Origin: Williamsia sp. DF01-3
Lineage (GTDB): Bacteria > Actinomycetota > Actinomycetes > Mycobacteriales > Mycobacteriaceae
Direction of reading: 5' to 3'
Assembly (NCBI RefSeq): GCF_023051145.1
Contig: NZ_JALKFS010000005.1
Coordinates: 4,729,733 to 4,793,732, forward strand
Length of the DNA: 64,000 bases
Shown: in pieces, positions 1-8,698 of the stretch
Layout of the letters: every line of letters starts with the position of its first letter
Position numbering within the stretch: the first letter of the stretch is position 1
The notes under the pieces: generated by a model
Databases searched by the model: none
Seen by the model: only the letters and a program-made list of their open reading frames with translations
Told to the model about the DNA's origin: nothing
Made by a program: the position numbers and the translations under genes

Positions 1-133
1 ACCCGAAACTGGACCCACCCCGGTACTGGCTGAACACCACGACGAGCACCACGAAGATGAGCACCATCACCACGGCAAAGCTGCCCAGCTTGATGACGGT
101 GGCGCGAAACGCGCGCTCTCTCGAGACCGCCAC
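1..133 (-). CDS. mce4B: Mce4B, sterol-importer MCE subunit (5' part only)
   Basis: Only the first 44 codons are in the window; the gene runs off the left edge. The GTG start at 133 is preceded by a good GGAAGG ribosome site. The visible N-terminus has a short basic segment, then one strongly hydrophobic helix (VVMVLIFVVLVVVF), the usual single anchor of MCE proteins. It follows mce4A by 47 bases in the same operon, the position Mce4B holds in mycobacteria. In that family Mce4A to F form the periplasmic part of the cholesterol uptake complex driven by the YrbE4 permeases. The assignment rests mainly on operon position. Confidence 0.8.
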   Translation of the reverse strand, partial: MAVSRERAFRATVIKLGSFAVVMVLIFVVLVVVFSQYRGGSSFG

Positions 134-180
134 CTCACACCTTCCTGTTCTGCTGGGTCATCGACGGGACCTCATATGCC

Positions 181-1358
181 TCAACCACGGGGCACCGGTC
201 CGAACATGACCTGAAAGAGCTTGGTGGGATCAGCTTTTGCGGTCGTACGTGGCTGATACGGGAACGCTGCGTTGTCGCCGACGTAGAAGTCGGTGTGCGC
301 CGCGGAATCCGGGTCGCTCAAACCGTCCTGGCAAGTCGGCGGGCCGTCCACGTTCACGCGGGGCAGGTCTTCGGGGTACCGGTACGGTTCCTTGCCCGGC
401 AACAGTCCGGCGTTCAAGGCCACGTAGCCGGTTTCGATACCGAACACCGGGAGGGCCTTTTGCCCTGCCGCCGCGGTGGAGGTGATGAAGCAGGCCAGCC
501 GGGGGCCTGGTAGCCGAGCAGAGCGGCGGTGGGGTTCAGGTTGGACAGGGTGGAGATGATCGTCGCCTTCGACGGTGCGATCACCCCGTTGATCGTGTCT
601 GCCATTCCGGTGACGTTCATCAGGAGTGCGTCGAGGTCGGACGACTTGTCCAGCAACGTGTTTCCGGTGAACGTGAAGTTCTCGACAACCTTGAGCAGAT
701 CAGGCATCGCATCGGCATAGACATTGGTGAACTCGGCGCCGGCCTCGATGTCGCGGCTGAGGGCATCGAGGTGCGGGTTGGTCTTGCGGAGCAGATCGGA
801 CAGGTCGGCGAATCCTTGGCCGATTTCCTCACCCCGGCCGGACAGGGCGGTGTCGATGGCCCCGATGGTCGCGTTCAGTTTCTCCGGCTGCACCTCGGCG
901 AGCACGTCGACCAGACGCTGGTAGATGGTGTTCAGTTCCACCACGACGTGGTCGGTTTCGATCGTCGAACCGCGCGAGAGCCGCGCCTTGGACGGGTCCT
1001 CGGGAATCTCGAGGTTGACCGATTTGGCACCGAAAACCGTGTTGGACTTGATGTCCGCGCGGACGTTCGCCGGGATGTACTTCAGCTGGTCGGGGTTCAT
1101 GTTCAGCTTCAGCGTCACGCCGTCGGCTGATTCACTGATGTCACCGACCCGGCCGACCACCACGCCACGAAGTCGCACCTTGGCGTCGGGGTTCATCACC
1201 AGACCGGCACGATCAGCGGTCAACGTCACCGGCACCGTCGAGGAGAAGCTGCCCAGGAACTGCAGACCGGCCAGCGCGCAGACGGCGATCAACGCCACCA
1301 CCATGCAGGTGGCCGCGAGCTTCTTGGCCCATTGGGGTCGTTCGATTCTCTGTGACAT
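181..1358 (-). CDS. mce4A: Mce4A, MCE protein of the sterol importer, apparent -1 frameshift
   Basis: Homologue of mycobacterial Mce4A, the first MCE subunit of the cholesterol import system. An N-terminal hydrophobic anchor (residues about 13-33) precedes the MCE/MlaD domain with the RGVVVGRVGDI motif near residue 65-75, then a helical region. The reading frame breaks at 501-505, a run of five G (C on the coding strand): upstream the frame ends in NPTAALLGYQAP, and the family's C-terminal part (PVFGIETGYV, then LLPGKEPYRYPEDLPRV) continues in another frame to the stop at 181. Adding one base gives about 392 residues, matching the usual 400. It starts 2 bases after yrbE4B stops. A sequencing error is the simplest reading; a true null would disable the importer. 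Confidence 0.85.
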
Positions 1359-1360
1359 GG

Positions 1361-2212
1361 CTACCCCGAAAGGTTGAACTTTCCGTCGATGCCGTAGATC
1401 GCCAGTGATGTCAGCAACGTGATGACCACGACGACGACGAGTGAGGCGCGCACCGCGTTACCGACCGCGATGCCGACCCCGACAGGTCCGCCGGAGGCGT
1501 TGAAGCCGTAGTAGGTGTGAATCATCATGACGGCCACGGCCATACAGATCGCCTGCACAAACGACCAGAGGATGTCGGTGGATATGAGGAATGTCGAGAA
1601 GTAGTGGTCATAGACGCCCGAGGACTGCCCGTACAAGAAGACCGTTGCGAATCGGCTTGCCAGGAACGAGGCCACCGACGCCAGTGAGTACAGCGGGATG
1701 ATCGCGATCAGTCCGGCGACGATGCGCGTGCTGACCAGGTACGGGATGGATGCGATGGACATCGCCTCGAGGGCATCGATCTCTTCGCTGACCCGCATGG
1801 CGCCGAGCTGCGCCGTGGCACCGGCCCCGATCGTGGCGGCCAGACCGATGCCGGCGATGACCGGGACGGCGATACGGACGTTGATGAACGCCGAGAAGAA
1901 TCCGGTCAGGGCTTCGACACCGATGTTCGACAGCGAGCTGTAGCCCTGCACCGCGATGGTTCCGCCGGTGAACAGGGTGAGGAACCCGACGACGACAACG
2001 GTGCCGCCGATCATCGCGAGAGCACCTGAACCCATGCTGATCTCGGCGATCAGCCGGAGCGTCTCCTTCTTGTAGCCGCGGACGGCACGGGGGATGCTGA
2101 TCAGACTGTCCCAGTAGAAGAACGCCTGGTCGCCGATCCGGTCCCAACCACCGCTGGCTCGTTTGAACGCCACGCGAGTTGAGCGTAGTCGGACGGTTTC
2201 CGGAAGAATCAT
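1361..2212 (-). CDS. yrbE4B: YrbE4B, integral membrane permease of the Mce4 system
   Basis: YrbE/MlaE-family permease of 283 residues (M. tuberculosis YrbE4B is about 280). The chosen ATG at 2212 gives the family N-terminus MILPETVRLRSTRVAFKR; longer readings extend into yrbE4A in another frame. Several hydrophobic helices are visible, including the segment around GTVVVVGFLTLFTGG and the C-terminal VVVVVITLLTSLAIYG. The conserved MlaE motif region appears as RVSEEIDALEAMSI (about residue 140-155), the part thought to contact the Mkl ATPase. It sits 5 bases after yrbE4A and 2 before mce4A, so it is translated in one operon. Predicted role: inner-membrane channel half for sterol uptake. Confidence 0.93.
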   Translation of the reverse strand: MILPETVRLRSTRVAFKRASGGWDRIGDQAFFYWDSLISIPRAVRGYKKETLRLIAEISMGSGALAMIGGTVVVVGFLTLFTGGTIAVQGYSSLSNIGVEALTGFFSAFINVRIAVPVIAGIGLAATIGAGATAQLGAMRVSEEIDALEAMSIASIPYLVSTRIVAGLIAIIPLYSLASVASFLASRFATVFLYGQSSGVYDHYFSTFLISTDILWSFVQAICMAVAVMMIHTYYGFNASGGPVGVGIAVGNAVRASLVVVVVITLLTSLAIYGIDGKFNLSG

Positions 2213-2217
2213 CGCTG

Positions 2218-2981
2218 CTACCCTGCCGTCGCTTTGAGGCCCACGGCGGTGACGACCACGTTCACCACGAACAACGCCATGAACGAATAGACCACGGTTT
2301 CGTTGACTGCGTCGCCCACACCCTTGGCGCCGCCGCAACGTGCAGACCGCGGTAACAGCCGACGAGTCCGGCCGCCAGTCCGAAGAGCGCCGCCTTCACC
2401 ATCGAGATCATCAGTTCCGGAAAACCGGTGAGCAGAGTGAGGTTCGCGATGAACGCACCCGGGTTCACGTCCTGGAGGTACACCGAGAAGACGAATCCAC
2501 CGCCGATGCCGATGGTGCACACCAGGCTGTTGAGCAGGATGGCCACCATCGTGGAGGCGATCACGCGGGGAACGACGAGGCGGTGGATCGGGTCGATGCC
2601 CAGAACCTGGAGCGCGTCGATCTCCTCGCGGATCGTGCGGGCTCCGAGGTCGGCGCAGATGGCTGTGGCGCCGGCGCCTGCCACGATCAGCACGGTGACG
2701 ATCGGGCCGATCTGGGTGATGGTGCCCAGTGCCGCGCCTGCGCCGGAGAGGTCCTGTGCGCCGAGCTCGCGAAGCAAGATGTTGAGGGTGAAACTCACCA
2801 GAACGGTGAACGGGATCGCCACGAGGACGGTGGGGACCATCGACACCCGGGCGATCGCCCACGACTGTTCGATTGTCTCGCGCCACTGGAACGGCGGGCG
2901 GAAGAGTTCACGGGCCGCGCTGACGCTCATCGCCACGAAATCGCCCACGCTCTCGAACGGGACAGCCAGTCTACGGTTCAC
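2218..2981 (-). CDS. yrbE4A: YrbE4A, integral membrane permease of the Mce4 system, apparent frameshift
   Basis: First gene of the mce4 operon. The GTG at 2981 is chosen because AAAGGAG lies just upstream and the protein then has 254 residues, the length of M. tuberculosis YrbE4A. The MlaE core is clear: TIREEIDALQVLGIDPIHRL about residues 125-145, followed by hydrophobic helices. The frame breaks near 2336: the upstream frame reads GCYRGLHVAAAPRVW, whereas the conserved ending GAKGVGDAVNETVV is one frame over and reaches a TAG at 2218. One inserted base restores a normal end. KstR-like sites lie 52 and 142 bases upstream of the start. With YrbE4B it should form the membrane channel of the sterol importer. 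Confidence 0.87.
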
Positions 2982-3032
2982 CAACTCTCCTTTAACTGCG
3001 GCAAAGACCCGGATCGAACGAGGCTGCTCGAT

Positions 3033-3046
3033 CATAACGTGTTCTA
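3033..3046 (-). promoter_or_regulatory. KstR operator upstream of the mce4 operon (proximal)
   Basis: Sequence CATAACGTGTTCTA fits the KstR palindrome (TNNAACNNGTTNNA) except for the first base. It lies 52 bases upstream of the yrbE4A start. KstR is the TetR-type repressor of cholesterol catabolism that is released by sterol CoA thioesters; mce4 belongs to its known regulon. Confidence 0.8.
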
Positions 3047-3122
3047 GTTCCGATGTGGACGAATCGTCAGACTGTCAATTAGGAAGTTTTCCCCTTCGAA
3101 GCCATCCCCGACGTCTTCGTTT

Positions 3123-3136
3123 TATAACACGTTCCA
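3123..3136 (-). promoter_or_regulatory. Second KstR-like operator upstream of mce4 (distal)
   Basis: Sequence TATAACACGTTCCA matches all fixed positions of TNNAACNNGTTNNA. It is 90 bases upstream of the proximal box, in the 291-base gap between yrbE4A and the end of hsd4A. Two boxes would allow tighter repression of the importer operon; whether both are bound is inference. Confidence 0.6.
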
Positions 3137-3272
3137 CCGGTCCGATCCGTGACGGATTTCTGCAGTTCCAGGTGGTTCGTCGCGAACTTATCACATGTCC
3201 AGTTGCTCAAATCGGCTTATGCGAAGCGTTCACAGGGAGTGTCGAAACCCCCGGTCAAGAAGGTTTGCGGCG

Positions 3273-4163
3273 CTAACCGAACAGCGCTTTGCCGGCCGAG
3301 AACGTGGCGTCCGGATCGCGTCCGACGAAGTATTCGGACATCGTCTTGGAGAGATCCGATCGGTCCCAGGCGTCGCCGCCCGCCTCGAACGTCTGCTCCA
3401 CCGTGGGCGCCGCCATCAGGGTGACCTTTGGACCGTAGACGACGAACACCTGACCGTTGACCCCATCGGAGTCCGGGCCGGCAAGGTACTGCACGAGGGT
3501 GACCACGTGGTCGGTGGACAGAGGATCGACGGTGCCGTCGGGCGCCTCACCGAAAGTGCCCTCGGTCATGGCCGTGCGGGCACGGGGGCAGATGGCGTTG
3601 GAACGCACACCATAAGCGGACAGCCCGCGCGCGGCCGTCAAGGTCAGCGAGGTGATACCGGCTTTTGCCGCACCGTAATTGGCCTGTCCGACAGGACCGG
3701 TCAGTCCGGCTTCGCTCGAGGTGTTGATCAGCCGGCCGAACACCGGCTCGCCGGCCTTCTTGGACTGACCTCGCCAGTACGCGCCTGCGTTGCGGCTCAT
3801 CAGGAAGTGACCACGCAGGTGCACGCGGATCACCAGATCCCAGTCGTCGTCGGTCATGTTGAACAACATCTTGTCCCGTACGAGACCGGCGTTGTTCATC
3901 ACGACGTGCAGGCCACCGTGTTCTTCGGTGGCGACCCGCATGATCTCGGTGGTCGTCGCAGAATCCGAGATGTCGCCGGCGACAGGCACTCCCACCCCGC
4001 CGGCGGCCTTGATCTCGTCGAGCACGTCGCTCTTGTCCAGGGCGCCGGCGAGGTCGTTCACGATCACCGTGGCGCCGAGTGCACCGAGGCCGATCGCCTC
4101 GGCGCGACCCAGGCCCGCACCAGCTCCGGTCACAACGGCTACGCGACCATCCAGATCACTCAC
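3273..4163 (-). CDS. hsd4A: Hsd4A-type short-chain dehydrogenase (17-beta-hydroxysteroid / 3-hydroxyacyl-CoA dehydrogenase)
   Basis: Orthologue by sequence and position of Rv3502c. It is a Rossmann-fold SDR of 296 residues with the cofactor motif TGAGAGLG near residue 12-19, NNAG about residue 92-95, and the catalytic Ser and Tyr-x-x-x-Lys as SSEAG and YGAAK. Enzymes of this subfamily oxidise the 3-hydroxyacyl-CoA of the shortened steroid side chain and can also act on C17 hydroxyls. The GTG at 4163 is preferred because GGAGG precedes it by 7 bases and the protein then starts at the usual SDLDGRVAVVTG. A consensus KstR box lies 79 bases upstream. Confidence 0.9.
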   Translation of the reverse strand: MSDLDGRVAVVTGAGAGLGRAEAIGLGALGATVIVNDLAGALDKSDVLDEIKAAGGVGVPVAGDISDSATTTEIMRVATEEHGGLHVVMNNAGLVRDKMLFNMTDDDWDLVIRVHLRGHFLMSRNAGAYWRGQSKKAGEPVFGRLINTSSEAGLTGPVGQANYGAAKAGITSLTLTAARGLSAYGVRSNAICPRARTAMTEGTFGEAPDGTVDPLSTDHVVTLVQYLAGPDSDGVNGQVFVVYGPKVTLMAAPTVEQTFEAGGDAWDRSDLSKTMSEYFVGRDPDATFSAGKALFG

Positions 4164-4241
4164 GAACGTCCTCCATCTCGGCGTTGCTGCGCGGGACCGC
4201 ACTCACAGGCCTCGGTTCCCGGCTACGTCTGCTCGCAAATG

Positions 4242-4255
4242 TAGAACGTGTTCTC
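4242..4255 (-). promoter_or_regulatory. KstR operator upstream of hsd4A
   Basis: TAGAACGTGTTCTC matches the KstR consensus at all conserved core positions (AAC and GTT separated by two bases); only the last base departs. It lies between the hsd4A start and the ferredoxin stop, so it most likely controls hsd4A. Confidence 0.8.
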
Positions 4256-4323
4256 ACTCTGTGCCAAATGTTTGAAGATATTCACAGGTTGCGAGCGATC
4301 CGACACACGCCCGCAACCGCCGG

Positions 4324-4515
4324 TCATTCCTCGATCGACAGGGCCGACTTGGGGCAGCTGCCGACCACCTGGCGCATCTCCTCGCGACGCTCTTCGGGAA
4401 CGTCCTCCTGAAGAATCACCAGGTAGTCGTCGTCGTCGAGATCAAAAACGTCCGGCGCCATCCCCACGCACACACCGTTGGACTCGCAGAGATCGAAATC
4501 GGCTTTGATCTTCAT
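4324..4515 (-). CDS. fdxD: Small 3Fe-4S/4Fe-4S ferredoxin of the sterol locus (FdxD type)
   Basis: A 63-residue acidic ferredoxin, the same length as Rv3503c (FdxD). Cysteine pattern: CESNGVC near residue 9-15, then a single Cys-Pro (GSCPKSAL) near the end; one of the usual Cys positions is not Cys (VCVGMAP), typical of ferredoxins that serve cytochromes P450. It is the likely electron donor for sterol-oxidising P450s such as CYP125, though the partner reductase is not in the window. The ATG at 4515 gives the standard start MKIKADFDLC and has GGAAGG upstream. It is divergent from fadE26 and shares the KstR box between them. Confidence 0.88.
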   Translation of the reverse strand: MKIKADFDLCESNGVCVGMAPDVFDLDDDDYLVILQEDVPEERREEMRQVVGSCPKSALSIEE

Positions 4516-4581
4516 GAGATGAGTTTCCTTCCATCGCCTGGCCACGGTGGCCACTTGTTGACGGGCAGCCAACTTACAGGT

Positions 4582-4595
4582 TAGAACGTGTTATA
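4582..4595. promoter_or_regulatory. KstR operator between fdxD and fadE26
   Basis: TAGAACGTGTTATA fits TNNAACNNGTTNNA exactly. It lies 67 bases upstream of the fdxD start and 62 bases upstream of the fadE26 start, so one operator could control both divergent units. Confidence 0.82.
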
Positions 4596-4656
4596 GAAGA
4601 GTGCGACCGGATTGGTCCGGTCGGCTCCCACGCGCACCCGAAACCTTGGAGCACCG

Positions 4657-5844
4657 ATGCGTATTGCCTACACCGACCAGCAACAGGAACTTCGGCGCGA
4701 ACTCCGGGCGTACTTCTCCAAGTTGATCACGCCGGAGCGGCGAGCGGCACTCTCATCCACATCTGGCGAGTTCGGCGAGGGCAACGTCTACCGCGAGGTC
4801 GTCAGCGAGATGGGGCGCGACGGCTGGCTGGCGCTGGGCTGGCCCAAAGAGTACGGCGGCCAGGATCGTTCGATGATGGATCAGCTGATCTTCACCGACG
4901 AGGCGGCGATCGCCGGAGCACCGGTGCCGTTCCTGACCATCAACTCCGTGGCGCCGACGATCATGCACTTCGGCACCGAAGAGCAAAAGGCAAAGTACCT
5001 GCCGCCGATCGCGTCCGGCGACGTGCACTTCTCCATCGGCTACTCCGAACCAGGCGCAGGCACCGACCTCGCGTCGCTGCGCACCACCGCCGTCCGCGAC
5101 GGCGATGACTTCGTCATCAACGGCCAGAAGATGTGGACCAGCCTCATCCAGTACGCCGACTACATCTGGCTGGCCTGCCGTACCGACCCGGAGGCGAAGA
5201 AACACAAGGGCATCTCGATGCTCATCGTCCCGACCGACGTCGAGGGCTTCTCCTACACACCTGTGCACACCATGTCCGGTGTGGACACCAGCGCCACCTA
5301 CTACGAGAACGTCCGGGTACCCGCCGACGCCCTGGTGGGTGAACTCAACGGCGGTTGGCCGCTGGTCACCAACCAGCTGAACAACGAACGGGTGTCACTC
5401 TGTAGCGCCGCACCGATTCAGACCGCCTTGCGCGAGACGATCGAATGGGCGCAGAACACCAAAGATGCTCGTGGCCAGCGGGTCATCGACAACGAGTGGG
5501 TGCAGATGAATCTCGCCAAGGTGCACGCCAAGGTGGAGTTCCTCAAGCTGATCAACTGGAACATCGCCTCCGAGGCCACCGGGGGCGGATCACCTTCGCC
5601 CGCGGACGCCTCGGCCACCAAGGTCTTCGGCACCGAGTTCGCCACCGAGGCCTACCGTTTGCTGATGGAGGTCCTGGGGCCTTCGGCGACACTGCGTCAG
5701 GGCAGCGCAGGCACACATCTGCGTGGTCGACTCGAACGTTTCCACCGCTCATCGCTGATCCTGACCTTCGGCGGCGGCACCAACGAGATCCAGCGCGACA
5801 TCATCGCGATGCTCGCCCTCGGCCAGCCCCCCGCCCGCCGCTGA
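4657..5844 (+). CDS. fadE26: FadE26 (ChsE4), subunit of side-chain acyl-CoA dehydrogenase
   Basis: Acyl-CoA dehydrogenase of 395 residues, matching Rv3504. The FAD-binding signature is visible as YSEPGAGTDLASL (about residue 129-141) and the C-terminal helix bundle ends with FGGGTNEIQRDIIA. In M. tuberculosis FadE26 and FadE27 make the alpha2beta2 ChsE4-ChsE5 enzyme that introduces the first double bond in the C8 steroid side chain; the two chains share the FAD sites. The ATG at 4657 has TTGGAG upstream and yields the family N-terminus; an upstream GTG-like extension is less likely because it runs to the KstR operator. fadE27 follows 85 bases downstream. Confidence 0.93.
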   Translation: MRIAYTDQQQELRRELRAYFSKLITPERRAALSSTSGEFGEGNVYREVVSEMGRDGWLALGWPKEYGGQDRSMMDQLIFTDEAAIAGAPVPFLTINSVAPTIMHFGTEEQKAKYLPPIASGDVHFSIGYSEPGAGTDLASLRTTAVRDGDDFVINGQKMWTSLIQYADYIWLACRTDPEAKKHKGISMLIVPTDVEGFSYTPVHTMSGVDTSATYYENVRVPADALVGELNGGWPLVTNQLNNERVSLCSAAPIQTALRETIEWAQNTKDARGQRVIDNEWVQMNLAKVHAKVEFLKLINWNIASEATGGGSPSPADASATKVFGTEFATEAYRLLMEVLGPSATLRQGSAGTHLRGRLERFHRSSLILTFGGGTNEIQRDIIAMLALGQPPARR

Positions 5845-5929
5845 CCGGTCCGGATCGCCACCGAACCGACCCTGGCAGGCACCATTTCCGGCGGCGCCAC
5901 CGTCTCACCGAGGAATCAGGAAGCACACC

Positions 5930-7063
5930 ATGGATTTTCATCGCAGTGAACAGACCACCGATCTCGCCGGGCTCACCCGCGACATCGCCAAGAAGCTGGT
6001 GACCACGGACCGCCTCGTCCAACTGCAGGGTGACACCTCGGCTGGGGCCACCACGGTCGCCTTCGACCGAGAGTTGTGGTCGCAGCTGGCGTCCTCCGGG
6101 CTACTCGGAGTCGAACTCGCCGAAGAGGTCGGTGGCGCGGGGCTCACCATCGTCGACAACGTGGCGGTGGCCGAAGAACTCGGCCGAGTTCTGGCCCCGG
6201 TTCCCTTCGGACCGGTTGCCATTGCCGCGATCCCCGCCATCGCCGAGTTCGGGACCGACGCCCTCAAGCAGCAGTGGCTCACGGATCTGGTGTCGGGTCA
6301 GAAGCTGATCACGGTGGCGCTCGATGAGGATCTCGCCGACGACCCACTCGAGCCGGCCGCCACGGCCACCGCCGAGGGAGACGACTGGGTTCTTCGAGGC
6401 CTCAAAGTGAATGTGCCATACGCCGAAATCGCCGATGCCGTGGTGGTCAACGCGCAGGGCCCCGAGGGAGTTTTGCTGTTCGTGGTGGATGCCACGACCC
6501 CGGGTGTCACCATCACACCCACCCCGTCCACCGGGTTGACACCCAGCGACGCAGTGGAACTCGACGGGGTCCGGGTCGATCGCTCCCGCGTGCTCGGATC
6601 CGCCGGCACTGCTGCGGTCGCCTTTCTCCGCGACCGGATGACGCTGGCCCTGTGTGCCGAACAAACCGGGGTGCTCGAACGGGCTCTGGAACTCACGGCA
6701 GACTACGGTCGCGAGCGTGAACAGTTCGGCCGGGCGATCGGGTCGTTCCAGGCTGTCGCGCAGCGGCTCGCCGACGCCTACATCGACGTCCGCGGACTCA
6801 AGCTGACCACCCTGCAAGCCGCCTGGATGGTGTCCGAACATCTCGAAGCGGGCAAAGAGCTTGCCACGGCCAAGTTCTGGGCCGCCGATGCCGGCCACCG
6901 GGTGGCACACACCGCTGTCCACGTGCACGGTGGCGTCGGTATCGATGTCGACCATCCGCTGCACCGCTACTTCCTGCACGCCAAGCAGAACGAGTTCGCG
7001 CTCGGATCGGCGCCTGTCCAATTGCGGCGCATCGGCGCGGCTCTCGCCGCCGAACCCGCCTGA
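5930..7063 (+). CDS. fadE27: FadE27 (ChsE5), partner subunit of side-chain acyl-CoA dehydrogenase
   Basis: Divergent acyl-CoA dehydrogenase chain of 377 residues (Rv3505 is 373). The middle beta domain lacks the clear GAGTD-type FAD motif seen in its partner, as expected for the heterotetrameric enzyme in which each chain supplies half of the active site. The C-terminal domain keeps the helical motif around REREQFGRAIGSFQAVAQRL (about residue 260-280) and HVHGGVGIDVDHPLHRYFLHA. AGGAAG precedes the ATG. It is followed after 2 bases by fadD17, so fadE26-fadE27-fadD17 look like one KstR-controlled operon. Confidence 0.93.
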   Translation: MDFHRSEQTTDLAGLTRDIAKKLVTTDRLVQLQGDTSAGATTVAFDRELWSQLASSGLLGVELAEEVGGAGLTIVDNVAVAEELGRVLAPVPFGPVAIAAIPAIAEFGTDALKQQWLTDLVSGQKLITVALDEDLADDPLEPAATATAEGDDWVLRGLKVNVPYAEIADAVVVNAQGPEGVLLFVVDATTPGVTITPTPSTGLTPSDAVELDGVRVDRSRVLGSAGTAAVAFLRDRMTLALCAEQTGVLERALELTADYGREREQFGRAIGSFQAVAQRLADAYIDVRGLKLTTLQAAWMVSEHLEAGKELATAKFWAADAGHRVAHTAVHVHGGVGIDVDHPLHRYFLHAKQNEFALGSAPVQLRRIGAALAAEPA

Positions 7064-7065
7064 CG

Positions 7066-8640
7066 ATGGCAGATGGTCCCGGCACGGTAGGGGAAATGCT
7101 GGCGCCGCTCGCGAACGTCGACGATGCGGGGCTGTACTTCGAGAACGAATTCATCAGTTGGCGTGACCATCTGCGCCTGTCTGCGGCAAGGGCGGCCGCG
7201 CTCGACGGGTTGCTCGAACCGGGTAAGCCACGGCATGTTGCGCTTCTGCTCGAGAACATCCCGGAGTTCAGCTACCTGCTCGCGGCCGCTGTGATGGGCG
7301 AGATCGTGATCGTGGGCCTCAATCCAACTCGGCGCGGCGCCGCACTGGCCGGGGACATCGCCACCGCGGACTGTCAGGTGGTCATCGTCGAGGACGCGAC
7401 CGCGGGCCTGCTGGCCGATGTCGATCTGGACGGAGTTCACGTTCTGGACGTCGACTCCCCGCAATGGTCCCGGCTGCACGAGCCCCACGTGGATGCACCC
7501 GTGACGTTCAGGGACTGCGACCCCGACACATTGCTCATGCTCATCTTCACCTCGGGGACCAGCGGGGACCCCAAAGCGGTGCAGTGCAGCCACCGCAAGT
7601 TCGCCGTCGGCGGCTCCATGTTGTCCGCCAGGTTCGGATTGGGACCGAAAGACGTTGCCTATCTGTCCATGCCGATGTTCCACTCGAACGCGATCATCGC
7701 CGGGTGGATGGTCGCGGTGGCGGGCGGATCGTCGGTCGCCCTGCGCCGACGGTTTTCGGCCAGTGCGTTCCTGGATGACATCCGCCGCTTCGGCGCGACC
7801 TACGCGAACTATGTGGGCAAACCACTGTCGTACGTCCTGGCGACCGAACCGCGTCCGGACGACAAAGAGAACCCGCTCCGAATCCTGTACGGCAACGAGG
7901 CGTCGCCTGCTGACATCACTGCGGTGACAGAGCGTTTCGACGTCACGGTGATCGATGGGTTCGGTTCCACCGAGGGTGGCGTCTCGATCACCCGCACCCC
8001 TGACACTCCGCCCGAGGCGCTCGGTCCCCTGGTCCCGCCCACCGAGGTTCGGCACCCGGACACGGGCACGGTCTGCGAGACAGCCCGATTCGGTGTGCAC
8101 GGTGAGCTGTTGAACCCGGACGAAGCAGTCGGAGAGATCGTCAACAGCGCGGGTGGCGGACTGTTCACCGGCTACTACCGTAATCCCGACGCCGACGCCG
8201 AACGCATGCGCGGCGGCATCTATCACACCGGCGATCTCGGTTATGTCGATGACCGGGGATACGTGTACTTCGCAGGGCGACTGGGTGATTGGGTCCGCGT
8301 GGACGGCGAGAACATGGGTACCGGCCCGATCGAACGGGTGCTGCTACGCCACGATTCGATCGCCATGGCCGCCGTGTACGGCGTCAGGGCCGACGTCGGC
8401 GACGAACTCGCGGCGGCGCTGGTGGCGCCGGGACTCACGGCCGACCAGTTGACCGATTTTCTGGCCACACAGTCAGACCTCGGTCCCAAGCAGTGGCCCA
8501 CCCGCGTTCGGTTGGTCGACGACCTTCCCCGCACCGACACCTTCAAGATCCTCAAACGCACGTTGGCCTCCGACGATGCACCGCCCACCTGGGTGCGCGA
8601 AGGCCGTGATCTCAAGTACGTCGCCGCCAACCCCCGATAG
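7066..8640 (+). CDS. fadD17: FadD17-type steroid side-chain acyl-CoA synthetase
   Basis: AMP-forming acyl-CoA ligase of 524 residues (Rv3506 is about 502). Motifs in order: the phosphate-loop signature FTSGTSGDPKAVQ near residue 161-173, the A5-type GFGSTEGG near residue 301, and the YHTGDLGY motif near residue 386. M. tuberculosis FadD17 activates steroid acids with a shortened (C5) side chain, so this enzyme likely loads partly degraded sterol acids onto CoA for the dehydrogenase encoded just upstream. Only two bases separate it from fadE27. A strong inverted repeat follows the stop. Confidence 0.88.
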   Translation: MADGPGTVGEMLAPLANVDDAGLYFENEFISWRDHLRLSAARAAALDGLLEPGKPRHVALLLENIPEFSYLLAAAVMGEIVIVGLNPTRRGAALAGDIATADCQVVIVEDATAGLLADVDLDGVHVLDVDSPQWSRLHEPHVDAPVTFRDCDPDTLLMLIFTSGTSGDPKAVQCSHRKFAVGGSMLSARFGLGPKDVAYLSMPMFHSNAIIAGWMVAVAGGSSVALRRRFSASAFLDDIRRFGATYANYVGKPLSYVLATEPRPDDKENPLRILYGNEASPADITAVTERFDVTVIDGFGSTEGGVSITRTPDTPPEALGPLVPPTEVRHPDTGTVCETARFGVHGELLNPDEAVGEIVNSAGGGLFTGYYRNPDADAERMRGGIYHTGDLGYVDDRGYVYFAGRLGDWVRVDGENMGTGPIERVLLRHDSIAMAAVYGVRADVGDELAAALVAPGLTADQLTDFLATQSDLGPKQWPTRVRLVDDLPRTDTFKILKRTLASDDAPPTWVREGRDLKYVAANPR

Positions 8641-8691
8641 TGGTGGGTTCGGGTGAGCATTCGCCCAGGTGGGCCTCACCCGAAGCCACCA
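8641..8691. terminator. Inverted repeat between convergent fadD17 and SDR genes
   Basis: Arms TGGTGGGTTCGGGTGAG (8641-8657) and CTCACCCGAAGCCACCA (8675-8691) pair at 16 of 17 positions; a smaller GCCC/GGGC stem lies in the loop. It begins right after the fadD17 stop and ends 8 bases before the stop of the opposing SDR, so it probably terminates both transcripts. Confidence 0.75.
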
Positions 8692-8698
8692 TCATCGG

